Of a stretch of DNA of 37,782 nt, positions 10,057 through 17,274 are shown one piece after another. The position numbers and the translations under genes were made by a program. The stretch is from assembly GCA_002402175.1 (NCBI GenBank), contig NVVJ01000017.1, forward strand, positions 552 to 38,333, written 5' to 3'. The notes below the pieces were generated by a model that saw only the letters and a program-made list of their open reading frames with translations, ran no database searches and had not been told where the DNA came from. Numbering within the stretch: position 1 is the stretch's first letter; each line of letters opens with the position of its first letter. This DNA comes from SAR86 cluster bacterium. GTDB lineage: Bacteria; Pseudomonadota; Gammaproteobacteria; Pseudomonadales; Pseudohongiellaceae.

Positions 10057-10094
10057 TAGATCGAGTTTCTGAAACTATTTCAAATTCGAATATT

Positions 10095-10123
10095 GTGGTT
10101 CTACAATAAGTAGAATCACTTTT
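10095..10123 (+). terminator. Rho-independent terminator of gcvTHP
   Basis: A ten-base-pair stem (10095-10104 with 10110-10119, one G-U pair) closes a five-base AATAA loop and is followed directly by TTTT. It lies 39 bases after the gcvP stop and just before the stop of the convergent membrane-protein gene. The T-run favours plus-strand termination. Confidence 0.7.
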
Positions 10124-10128
10124 CGCAC

Positions 10129-11100
10129 TCAGTCTTTAACATCAATGTGAGAATTGCGCATTTCCTCAAGTTTGTCTAAATCGTTTTGAATACGATTTAG
10201 CTTTTTATGTAGTTCTTTCTTCTCTGCGATAATCACATCATCCTCATTGGAATCAAACTGCTTATAGCTGGAATAGGTTTCAATTTTTTCTTGTTTAAGT
10301 TGTTGAGATTTATATGTTTTGTAGTAGGCAACTTGTCTTCTTACTGCCAGGCCCGGAATCAGCACTATCGAAATGGCAACAATATATGGCATTGCTATCC
10401 ACATAAGAAAGAGAAGCTGCACATACGCGCTAGAAGTATTCGTCCAGGAAACACCAAACATATGGATAGAAACAAGGATGCCTACCGCTGCTGCCAGACC
10501 TCCAAAAAACCAGAGTGAATCTCCTAACTTTTTTATACCACCAAATCCATCAGGATTATGAGGGTCGAGAGAGTATTGCAAATTAGGCACAAACTTCAAA
10601 TATAGAATTATGACAGCAACGATTGAAAGCAAGCCCATTCCACTTGTAAACCCGGCAAGGAAAAGCCCCATGTACATAGCAAAAAGTGAATAGGGCGTTT
10701 CATAAAATTCAAGTGGAATCCCCAGAAAATGGCCTGTAGTAATGCTCGTGGTCGCAAACCCCAAGCCAGAAAGAAAATACCACTTGTTGTTCAACCAGTC
10801 AGCTACAACCTGATTACTGGCTGCATGCCTGCCTTCGAGTGTATTTATCATGGTCAAGCTACGTCGAAAAATATCAGTTGCGACATAAAGCGAGAATAAG
10901 GATGTTGAAATAATGGCAGCGAGAACCCAGCAATATTGAGTAAATAGCACCGTCTTATCGGCTAACGAGAAGTACTGCAGCAGTAAGTAAAATGTGCCAA
11001 CAGACACGGAAATTGCAAGTTTTCCAGAATAACCAAGTAGTTCCCCTCCCCTATAGGGGTCATAGAAAGGATAAAAACCGGGATTATTTGTAGCTGTCAT
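10129..11100 (-). CDS. Unknown multi-pass membrane protein with C-terminal coiled coil
   Basis: 323 residues; I do not recognise a named family. About six hydrophobic segments can be seen, near residues 26-44, 54-72, 108-126, 138-168, 194-212 and 222-248. The rest is a charged tail from about 250 that ends in a heptad-like run (KKELHKKLNRIQNDLDKLEEM). Between the fourth and fifth segments lies DPHNPDGFGGIKKLGDSL. A similar HPDG-GG-LG loop occurs in several poorly described bacterial membrane-protein families, so this may be a shared structural motif. The start ATG at 11100 is clear. The gene lies 115 bases downstream of the transposase-like gene on the same strand, so readthrough from the exporter operon is possible but unproven. 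It converges on gcvP. Confidence 0.7.
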   Translation of the reverse strand: MTATNNPGFYPFYDPYRGGELLGYSGKLAISVSVGTFYLLLQYFSLADKTVLFTQYCWVLAAIISTSLFSLYVATDIFRRSLTMINTLEGRHAASNQVVADWLNNKWYFLSGLGFATTSITTGHFLGIPLEFYETPYSLFAMYMGLFLAGFTSGMGLLSIVAVIILYLKFVPNLQYSLDPHNPDGFGGIKKLGDSLWFFGGLAAAVGILVSIHMFGVSWTNTSSAYVQLLFLMWIAMPYIVAISIVLIPGLAVRRQVAYYKTYKSQQLKQEKIETYSSYKQFDSNEDDVIIAEKKELHKKLNRIQNDLDKLEEMRNSHIDVKD

Positions 11101-11215
11101 GGGGTTGATTTCTTCTATAGTTCAATTTACTTTTGTAAGGCAATTGACTACTTGCGGCTTGTTGATACAGAACCGTTATGCATTGTCCTAGTTATCGGTC
11201 AAAGCCCTGCATTAT

Positions 11216-11863
11216 TCAGCAATATTTTTGTAGTTGAACATGCTGATTTCTTCGCGGAGTAATCAGGGATCTGCCTGTAAGAAGTCTATTTTCCAGAAAA
11301 AGGTAGTACGCTTCTTTGAACGGGTTCACAATAAAGTCTCTATACTGAGAATAATTATTTCTATGGCTTTGTCTTGAAAGCTTAAAAGATCGATGTGCTG
11401 TTAGATAACGAGCACTACGATTGAACGAGTTAGTGCAATAGCTTGACCAGAGATACTCTCCTGGATGCTTTACTAATTTTGCTCTTAATGGCTCCCGTTC
11501 TATAAATTTTTGGCAATCAAGTATTAGGTTATCTTTGGGAATAGAACAGGTGATTGGTGTTCCTGCCCATGCATTCACAGATCGGTCAAAACGAATATTG
11601 AAATAGTTGCTATAGGTTTTATTTAAGTATCCCAATAGTGCGTCAAACCCCTGCGGTGTTTTAGGCGTAAACAGCAACCAGATTTCTTTTGGTTTAAGTA
11701 AGTAGGCATGAAGTTGTATTTGGTAAATATTTAGACAATTCATCAGCCGTAAATGATAATACTCGTAACAGGCATCATCAATAAAGCCGGTATTAGCCAT
11801 TCCTTCTTTGATAACAGCAAAATATGTTTCCCCTGCGCAGTACATTTTCGACTTCCCTGTCAC
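11216..11863 (-). CDS. Catalytically degenerate Y1/REP-type (RAYT-like) transposase homologue
   Basis: 215 residues. The layout follows IS200-like/RAYT tyrosine transposases: INxIQLHAYLLKP..LLFTP, then FDALLGYLNKTYSNYFN, then a QKFIEREPLRA helix, then EYLWSSY. Family members carry PxHxH for metal binding and a tyrosine in a YIxxNPV helix. Here the first site reads P58-K-E60-I-W62, so both histidines are gone, and the tyrosine position is Phe120. DNA cleavage is therefore unlikely. The start is GTG with a full AGGAGG eight bases upstream (11872-11877). The gene begins 27 bases after the exporter gene, so it is probably translated as part of that operon. No flanking insertion-sequence ends were seen. 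It may be a repurposed DNA- or RNA-binding protein, or a decaying remnant; the intact frame and strong ribosome-binding site favour the former. Confidence 0.75.
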   Translation of the reverse strand: MTGKSKMYCAGETYFAVIKEGMANTGFIDDACYEYYHLRLMNCLNIYQIQLHAYLLKPKEIWLLFTPKTPQGFDALLGYLNKTYSNYFNIRFDRSVNAWAGTPITCSIPKDNLILDCQKFIEREPLRAKLVKHPGEYLWSSYCTNSFNRSARYLTAHRSFKLSRQSHRNNYSQYRDFIVNPFKEAYYLFLENRLLTGRSLITPRRNQHVQLQKYC

Positions 11864-11890
11864 AACAATAACCTCCTGGTAAAAATAGAC

Positions 11891-13960
11891 TTAATTTAAA
11901 TGCACACGATGTGTTGCCAACTCCAGAAGAACTGGATTATGAGTAACACTTATTATGGTAATGCCAATCAACTTTAACTCTGTCACTATTTTGTAAGCTA
12001 GATCATCACCTACATGTGAAAGTGCTTCATCCATTACTAGTATCTTGGGTAAGCGGAACAGGGCTCTTGCCAATAGAACACGTTGAGCTTCACCGGCAGA
12101 TAGAATAGCGCCCATCTCTCCAATTCGCGTATTAAAACCCATTGGCAATGCACAAATGACTTCATAAATTCCCGCCCTAAGACAGGCCTTTTTTAGCCTC
12201 TCTTCGTTGTAAGCATCTACTTCCAAGTTGATGTTATAGGCCAGGGTTCCACAAAGCAGAACGTCGTTATGCAGAATTGCTGCGACTTGAGTACGAAATG
12301 TACAGCTACCAAAGTCCTGTAGTCGAAGCCCGTCCAGAAGCACATGTCCGCTTTGAGGAGTTTCGAGTCCCAACATCAGTTTTAGCAGAGTAGATTTTCC
12401 ACAACCCGATTTTCCAGTGATAGCAATGCAGTCGCCAGACTCAATAGAAAAGCTCAGCTTGTGAATGATTGGTGGCTCCTCATCTGAATAACTAAAACTT
12501 AGTTCCTGGACTTCAAAATTCCCGTTAATTTTTCTTTCAAGCAAAGTATTCGATGCGGATTTAGTTTCTTCTTTAGCCAATACGATATCCGAAACTCTAT
12601 CCAGTTCCAGTTTCATCAGTTTGATCTCGGCCAACTTCGGCAACATGGCCACGATAGAACTTGTAAAGTGCTGTTTCAGGAAAATGAAACTCAGCAACTG
12701 ACCAATTGTTAGTTCTCCCGTGTATACCATGAGGGAACCCAGATAAATGGTGACAATATGATCAAGCCCAAATAACAGGCTCTGCACGGAGTGCACACTT
12801 AATTGGAAATGACTCAAATGATAGGCTGTATTTACATATTCAGCATAAAGATTTTGCCACTCACCAAGTCTTTGATGTTCGATTGCATAATTTTTTGTCA
12901 CTGCAATACTTCGAATATTCTCCATGAATCTGGATTGATGCTTGGCGCCGGCGACCAATGATTCCTGTCGCCGTGCTTTTTCAACCGATATAGTTAACAG
13001 CCGGATCAAGACAAACACAGAAACAAACCCTATGGCTATCGCCGCCAATAGCGGACTATACATAAACAATAGAACAAGCGTGATCAGTGAGAATATTCCA
13101 TCAACCACCGCGGTAACCATTTCCTGGGTCAATAGTTGTTTGATATTTTCAAGTGATGTAAACCTGGAAACAATGTCTCCCATTTCCCTTCTTTCAAAGA
13201 ATGCCAAAGGCAACCTCAATAGATGACTAAAAGTGTTACTTATTAATTGAAAGCCCAGTTGATTAGAAAATTGCAATAACATGACTCCTCGAAAATAGGC
13301 GGTCATTGTTTTTGCCAGCATTACGAAAAAGAAAAGAACAGCAACCAGAAAAATTAGATCCATGTCTCCTTTCGCAAGCCCCTGGTCAATTACTAACTGA
13401 AAATACAAAGGAGAAAGAAGAGCTAGCATCTGAATCAGTAATGACAATAGAAAGACCTGACTGATAGATTTGTAAAAGTTTGGCGTGGCTTTGAATAACT
13501 GGCGCAATGAAAAACTCACTGCCACGTCTTCTTGTTCAAAGGTGCTGCGGGGATGTAGTTCTATCGCCACACCAGTGAAGCGTGCACTCAACTCTGCTTT
13601 TGTATACTTTCTAATGCCTACGGCAGGATCGTGAATTGTGATGTGATGTTGACTTATTTTTTTTAGCACAACAAAGTGATCAAAATCCCAATGCAAAATA
13701 ACGGGTAAAGTGAGCTGGCCAATGTCTTGTAAATTGAGCTTTAGTGCTCTTGCCTGCATATCTATGGCTTCAGATGCTGCGATCAAATGCCTGACCGAAG
13801 CGCCAGTTGGGGGTAGCCTGAAAATGCCGCGCAGTGAACCAATATCAATTTTTTTGCCGCAATAGCTAGAAATCATTGCCAGACACGCTAGCCCGCATTC
13901 ATTAACCTCCGATTGAAAAATCATGGGTAATGTATTTCTGCCATAGAATAAATTTATCAC
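11891..13960 (-). CDS. Peptidase-C39-containing ABC transporter (PCAT), double-glycine leader exporter
   Basis: 689 residues. The N-terminal C39 peptidase domain (about 1-135) keeps oxyanion Gln16, Cys22 (NECGLACLAM), His95 (DFDHFVVL) and Asp111 (HDPAVG), so it should be able to cut a leader after a GG/GA pair. A transmembrane domain spans about 160-440. The ATPase domain has Walker A GKSGCGKS (516-523), signature LSAGEAQR (620-627), Walker B LVMDE and H-loop His674. The Q-loop glutamine seems to be His564 (AILHND), and the signature is LSAGE rather than LSGGQ. Such exporters mature and export bacteriocins or other peptides across the inner membrane with an HlyD partner. The GTG start overlaps the HlyD stop by three bases (GTGA), showing translational coupling. 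The exported peptide is not seen nearby. Confidence 0.93.
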   Translation of the reverse strand: MINLFYGRNTLPMIFQSEVNECGLACLAMISSYCGKKIDIGSLRGIFRLPPTGASVRHLIAASEAIDMQARALKLNLQDIGQLTLPVILHWDFDHFVVLKKISQHHITIHDPAVGIRKYTKAELSARFTGVAIELHPRSTFEQEDVAVSFSLRQLFKATPNFYKSISQVFLLSLLIQMLALLSPLYFQLVIDQGLAKGDMDLIFLVAVLFFFVMLAKTMTAYFRGVMLLQFSNQLGFQLISNTFSHLLRLPLAFFERREMGDIVSRFTSLENIKQLLTQEMVTAVVDGIFSLITLVLLFMYSPLLAAIAIGFVSVFVLIRLLTISVEKARRQESLVAGAKHQSRFMENIRSIAVTKNYAIEHQRLGEWQNLYAEYVNTAYHLSHFQLSVHSVQSLLFGLDHIVTIYLGSLMVYTGELTIGQLLSFIFLKQHFTSSIVAMLPKLAEIKLMKLELDRVSDIVLAKEETKSASNTLLERKINGNFEVQELSFSYSDEEPPIIHKLSFSIESGDCIAITGKSGCGKSTLLKLMLGLETPQSGHVLLDGLRLQDFGSCTFRTQVAAILHNDVLLCGTLAYNINLEVDAYNEERLKKACLRAGIYEVICALPMGFNTRIGEMGAILSAGEAQRVLLARALFRLPKILVMDEALSHVGDDLAYKIVTELKLIGITIISVTHNPVLLELATHRVHLN

Positions 13961-15213
13961 CAGATTTTACCCCGCAGACCTAACAGTGGTTTGAATATGA
14001 ACATTAGTAACGGCATCTCTGATACGACGAAGTCAGCACTTAGCTGCATTCCAGACTGAAGCCTGTAAAGCTCGGGGCCGTCCACATATTCTTGCTCCAG
14101 CGATGCCTCGACTCTGAATACCGGCTCGTTGATTCCTGAAACCGGGAGCAGCTGCTCTCTTGGATCAAGGCTGGCCTGGCTCAAACTACTAATAATCGCG
14201 TTGTATCTGCCATATATCTGGTAATCAAACGCATCATAACTAAGCATTATTTGCTGACCCGGATAAAGCCTTCCGTGGACTCTCGCCGGCACATAAACAA
14301 TCGCACGTAATCGATCATTTTCTGGATTTATATAGAACAAAGGCTGGCTGCTGCGAACTGATTCTCCCTGGCCCACTGCCACAGCCGCCACAATACCGTT
14401 GTCCTGGGCAAGTACAGTTATGCTGCCCTGGCTGAGGGCTCGCTGTATTTCATAATCGAGTCGATCTGTTTCTTTTTGAAAGACAAGACGATCTCTTTCA
14501 TATTCAAATTCAATCACCTCCTCGACACTGGCCAGGCCTGTCAGTTTACTGCTGACTTCTTGCATGCGACCAAGTAACGCTTCTCGCTGTAAACGCAGAC
14601 CCAGATGGGACGCGTGTCGCTGATCAAAATCGGCCTGAGAGATATTTGAGTTATCCAGCAAATATTGAAGTGCTTCCAGATTTGTATTGCTTAAGGTCAA
14701 TTGCGTTGCAAGCAATGCCATCTCTGCAGTTAAATTTTGATTCCTGACTTGCAAGCCTTCAATTTCTTCATGGTTTCTGGACTTATTCTTGATATACAGT
14801 TTCTCCTGCACTGACATCTCTTGCGAAAGCAATTCTTGCGTTGATGTAAGTTGATCAACTTGCGCTTCTTGTATAGGCCTTCCGGACCGATCAAATACAG
14901 ATGTAGACAACGATGCCAGAGGCTGGCCTTTACTGACGATGTCTCCGGCCTCCACATAAACACTCTTTAATACCGCAGCACTGGGAGAAACAATTTTCTG
15001 TACACCCTGGCCGGGCTCTAGAACACCTCTTGCTGGCAGTGTTTCCCGATAGTTAGTCCTTGTAAGTAGAATAAGTGCGGCGAGCAATAATATTCCGCAG
15101 AACCATATCGGTAATCTAGTCCGCTCATTCTGACAAATTACCGGAGTGGACCCTGCCTGTTTTGACTTATGCAAGACTGCATCGGACCTGAATAGACTGA
15201 CTCTCTCATCCAC
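13957..15213 (-). CDS. HlyD family membrane-fusion (periplasmic adaptor) protein
   Basis: 418 residues. One transmembrane helix lies at about residues 35-51 (IWFCGILLLAALILL), followed by a first barrel/lipoyl half (LPARGVLEPGQGVQKIVSPS...GDIVSKGQPLASL), a long coiled-coil-prone region at about 115-250, and a second lipoyl/barrel part (VLAQDNGIVAAVAVGQGESV). This is the usual order for adaptors that bridge an inner-membrane ABC exporter and a TolC-like channel. The final residues (LMFIFKPLLGLRGKIW) are typical of bacteriocin-exporter HlyD proteins. It starts with GTG, 19 bases after the acyl carrier protein gene, and overlaps the ABC exporter, its evident partner. No outer-membrane channel gene is in the window. 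Confidence 0.92.
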   Translation of the reverse strand: MDERVSLFRSDAVLHKSKQAGSTPVICQNERTRLPIWFCGILLLAALILLTRTNYRETLPARGVLEPGQGVQKIVSPSAAVLKSVYVEAGDIVSKGQPLASLSTSVFDRSGRPIQEAQVDQLTSTQELLSQEMSVQEKLYIKNKSRNHEEIEGLQVRNQNLTAEMALLATQLTLSNTNLEALQYLLDNSNISQADFDQRHASHLGLRLQREALLGRMQEVSSKLTGLASVEEVIEFEYERDRLVFQKETDRLDYEIQRALSQGSITVLAQDNGIVAAVAVGQGESVRSSQPLFYINPENDRLRAIVYVPARVHGRLYPGQQIMLSYDAFDYQIYGRYNAIISSLSQASLDPREQLLPVSGINEPVFRVEASLEQEYVDGPELYRLQSGMQLSADFVVSEMPLLMFIFKPLLGLRGKIW

Positions 15214-15232
15214 CTGCTTCTACCTTTTCAAT

Positions 15233-15484
15233 TTAGGCTTTTATTTTTTTAGCTGCATCAAACGCACTGACAAGATCATCGATCGTCGCAAGCGCCTGTA
15301 ACTGAATTTCAGAAATGTTGTGACAGAAATACTCTTCTAGCTCGTACACAATTTCCATGATTTGAAGCGAATCCAGGTCAAGCTCTTCGAGTTTCCTGGA
15401 TCGATCTGACAATATCTCTGCATCGATATTAGGTGAATGTACCGAAAGAACTGAAACAATTTTAGAAAAGGAATCTTCCTTCAC
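15233..15484 (-). CDS. Stand-alone acyl carrier protein
   Basis: 83 residues, the size of a free ACP. The phosphopantetheine site is Ser39 in LDLDSLQIMEIVYELEEYF, a near-perfect match to the DSL motif, followed by acidic helix II/III residues and IDDLV near the end. Once loaded it would carry an acyl or aminoacyl group. It is not beside fatty-acid synthesis genes. It lies between an LpxL-like acyltransferase and an exporter pair, so a dedicated donor role is the natural inference. The start is GTG with GGAGG six bases upstream. The N-terminus shows no double-glycine leader, so it is probably not itself the exported substrate. Confidence 0.88.
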   Translation of the reverse strand: MKEDSFSKIVSVLSVHSPNIDAEILSDRSRKLEELDLDSLQIMEIVYELEEYFCHNISEIQLQALATIDDLVSAFDAAKKIKA

Positions 15485-15536
15485 AATGAACCTCCATGTT
15501 CATTTATACGAAAGTCTATTAGATAAACTTTGTTGA

Positions 15537-16403
15537 CTATGGCTTTAAAAAATACAATGGCAGGTTTTGTAGGTATCTCCATTGCTCTGGGTATTGCAGG
15601 AAATAACGCTCGAAAAAATTCACTAACTCCTGTGTTATACGCTTAACACCTGCCTGCAAAGTTTCGTCTAGATTTAGGCGGGGTTCAATCTGAGTTGCAA
15701 ATTCGATTTGATTATTCAGTCCGTCATTATAATTAATAACAGGCAATAGAGGTGTTCGGTTGCTAATGGCTAGCAAGGCTGGCCCTTTCGGAAATTTCGC
15801 TATCCTATTAAGAAAATGGACTTCAGTTAATTCTCCGAATCCAGCGGGTAAATCGCAGAATAAAACCAGGGTACTATTCCCGCCCCTAAGCAACTGAGAC
15901 AGGTTGGAAGCGTTAGTTTGTGAACAGATTATTTCTGATGAATGATTAATTGCTCGATCGCCAAATCCAGCACGGAGATTTTTAAAATACGCTTCGTTAG
16001 CAGCGCTATGGCTAAGCACATACCTCCGTCGACCCGGCTTTTCCAGACATGCCAGGGTATTCATACCGTAAACATAATCGCCGAAATGATAAGTTGCTAG
16101 AATTCGAGAGCGTCGATCATCCTTTATTAAATCTAGATAATCCTGCCGCTGTTCAATTCGAAAAGTTTTGAAATAGTCTGTGATTTTTCTGCGGCCAATT
16201 ACTGTATTGCGTCGTGCTTCCTGTATTCCAAGGAAAGCCGCATTCTTTTTAAGACTTGTTTCTACAATGCGGACAGGTTCATGCATGAAGGCCGAGATCA
16301 GTGTCAAGGCTTGCGTGTGTGACTGGTGTTTTTCCTGAGTATTTAACTGTGCAGCAGAAGTCGATTCTTCAAGTTCGCTGCGTAAACTTAAACAAGGTTT
16401 CAT
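15537..16403 (-). CDS. Divergent LpxL/HtrB-like acyltransferase
   Basis: 288 residues. The order of motifs follows lipid A acyltransferases: YHFGDYVYGMN (residues 105-115), LVLFCDLPAGFGE (179-191), then FPKGPALLAISNRTPLLPV. In normal LpxL proteins the first motif is H-x4-E/D. Here the acid position is Val111 (His106 + 5), although Asp109 lies nearby. The other copy in this window (23936-24865) has the standard His135-x4-Glu140. The N-terminal 45 residues are polar and there is no clear signal anchor. It probably transfers an acyl chain from the downstream ACP to an unknown acceptor, perhaps the peptide handled by the exporter, but this is inference. It is the first gene of the five-gene block; 52 bases separate it from the ACP gene. 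Confidence 0.7.
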   Translation of the reverse strand: MKPCLSLRSELEESTSAAQLNTQEKHQSHTQALTLISAFMHEPVRIVETSLKKNAAFLGIQEARRNTVIGRRKITDYFKTFRIEQRQDYLDLIKDDRRSRILATYHFGDYVYGMNTLACLEKPGRRRYVLSHSAANEAYFKNLRAGFGDRAINHSSEIICSQTNASNLSQLLRGGNSTLVLFCDLPAGFGELTEVHFLNRIAKFPKGPALLAISNRTPLLPVINYNDGLNNQIEFATQIEPRLNLDETLQAGVKRITQELVNFFERYFLQYPEQWRYLQNLPLYFLKP

Positions 16404-16474
16404 CGCTGGGTGTTATCCTTAACTTGACAGCATATTGATAGACAGACGTTACTGGTTTTTCATTTTCTCCAACA

Positions 16475-16504
16475 AGTGTAGATCAGGATTTCACATGCTG
16501 CCAA
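16475..16504 (-). promoter_or_regulatory. Possible promoter of the acyltransferase-ACP-exporter operon
   Basis: On the minus strand TTGGCA (16499-16504) and TACACT (16475-16480) are spaced by 18 bases, a reasonable sigma-70 pair. The -35 box sits inside one of three copies of a TTGRCAGCAK motif in this gap (16424-16433, 16495-16504 inverted, 16510-16519), which could be an operator. This would give the operon its own promoter, separate from the two genes upstream. It was found by eye only. Confidence 0.35.
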
Positions 16505-16527
16505 TCTTATTGACAGCAGTTTGTACA

Positions 16528-16848
16528 TTACTTAACTCGAACAGCAGTTCCACTAACGCTGACCATCATCATGGACCCTTTTGAACCAATCACTTCATAG
16601 TCCAGATCAATGCCTACAATTGCATTGGCACCTAATGCCTTTGCTTCATATTCAAGTTCCTGAAAAGCTATATCACGAGCGCGGCCCATTTCTTCTTCAT
16701 AAGCACCGGCACGACCACCTACTATGTCTCTGATAGCACCAAAAATATCTTTAAATATATTGGCGCCGAGAATTGCTTCCCCAACTACCACTCCCAGGTA
16801 GTCAGTTATTTCTTTGCCCTGCAATGTTGGTGTTGTAGTTTTAATCAC
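16528..16848 (-). CDS. YbjQ/UPF0145 family heavy-metal-binding-domain protein
   Basis: 106 residues, the typical size for the YbjQ (UPF0145) family. Family features are [33 protein letters not shown], then [13 protein letters not shown] and [15 protein letters not shown]. The fold is a small oligomeric domain whose cellular role is uncertain. Two GTG codons compete for the start. The one at 16848 is six bases after a GAGGAG site, while the one at 16851 is only three bases away and overlaps the upstream stop, so I prefer 16848. It forms a two-gene unit with the DUF1330-type gene. Confidence 0.85.
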   Translation of the reverse strand: MIKTTTPTLQGKEITDYLGVVVGEAILGANIFKDIFGAIRDIVGGRAGAYEEEMGRARDIAFQELEYEAKALGANAIVGIDLDYEVIGSKGSMMMVSVSGTAVRVK

Positions 16849-16850
16849 CA

Positions 16851-17165
16851 CTAACTCCTCGCAGGTAAGGCGTGAATCATAGTTAGGCTTTTTAGAGTCG
16901 TCCCTGCACGGCGAAATTCCGATAGCGCCTGATATTCATCATCGTTGTACCACTGCTTTGCTGCTTTCTCAGATGGAAATTTGAAGATGATTACGCGGCC
17001 CTCAGTGGGCGAGGCCCCTTCAAAGGTTTCATGATTGTCATCAAAGGTAATGAACTCTCCGCCAAAGCGCTTCAATATCGAGAAAAAGCCTTTTTCATAT
17101 TTCCTGTACTCATCAGCATTTTCAATGACTAAATTGGCAATCATATAAACGGCTACTTCAGACAT
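16851..17165 (-). CDS. DUF1330 family small protein
   Basis: 104 residues with a ferredoxin-like dimeric alpha-beta-barrel pattern ([23 protein letters not shown]... [27 protein letters not shown]). This matches DUF1330; the biochemical function is unknown. GGAG lies five bases before the ATG. The stop codon nearly abuts the YbjQ-like start, so the pair is co-translated. It is divergent from the prolidase gene, with 109 bases between starts that hold a TTGACA box on this strand. Confidence 0.85.
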   Translation of the reverse strand: MSEVAVYMIANLVIENADEYRKYEKGFFSILKRFGGEFITFDDNHETFEGASPTEGRVIIFKFPSEKAAKQWYNDDEYQALSEFRRAGTTLKSLTMIHALPARS

Positions 17166-17194
17166 AGTGTCTCCTTTTCCTCTTTAATGGATTT

Positions 17195-17225
17195 AATATG
17201 GTTTTGGTATCTGTCTTTTTGTCAA
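17195..17225 (-). promoter_or_regulatory. Possible promoter of the DUF1330-YbjQ pair
   Basis: A perfect TTGACA on the minus strand (17220-17225) is followed by CATATT (17195-17200) with a 19-base spacer, slightly long. On the opposite strand TATAAT at 17233-17238 may be the -10 of the divergent prolidase gene, though no good -35 is seen for it. The assignment is by eye. Confidence 0.3.
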
Positions 17226-17274
17226 TTCACAGTATAATTCCACACGATGACGTCAAACACCACACAATCAAACC

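Noticed and set aside
11101..11900. Active insertion sequence around the transposase-like gene
   Set aside because: The catalytic residues are replaced, no subterminal hairpins or target duplications flank the gene, and it fits into the operon with a normal ribosome-binding site.
15233..15484. The ACP as the exporter's own substrate
   Set aside because: Its N-terminus has no double-glycine leader and the protein is a normal ACP with the phosphopantetheine serine.
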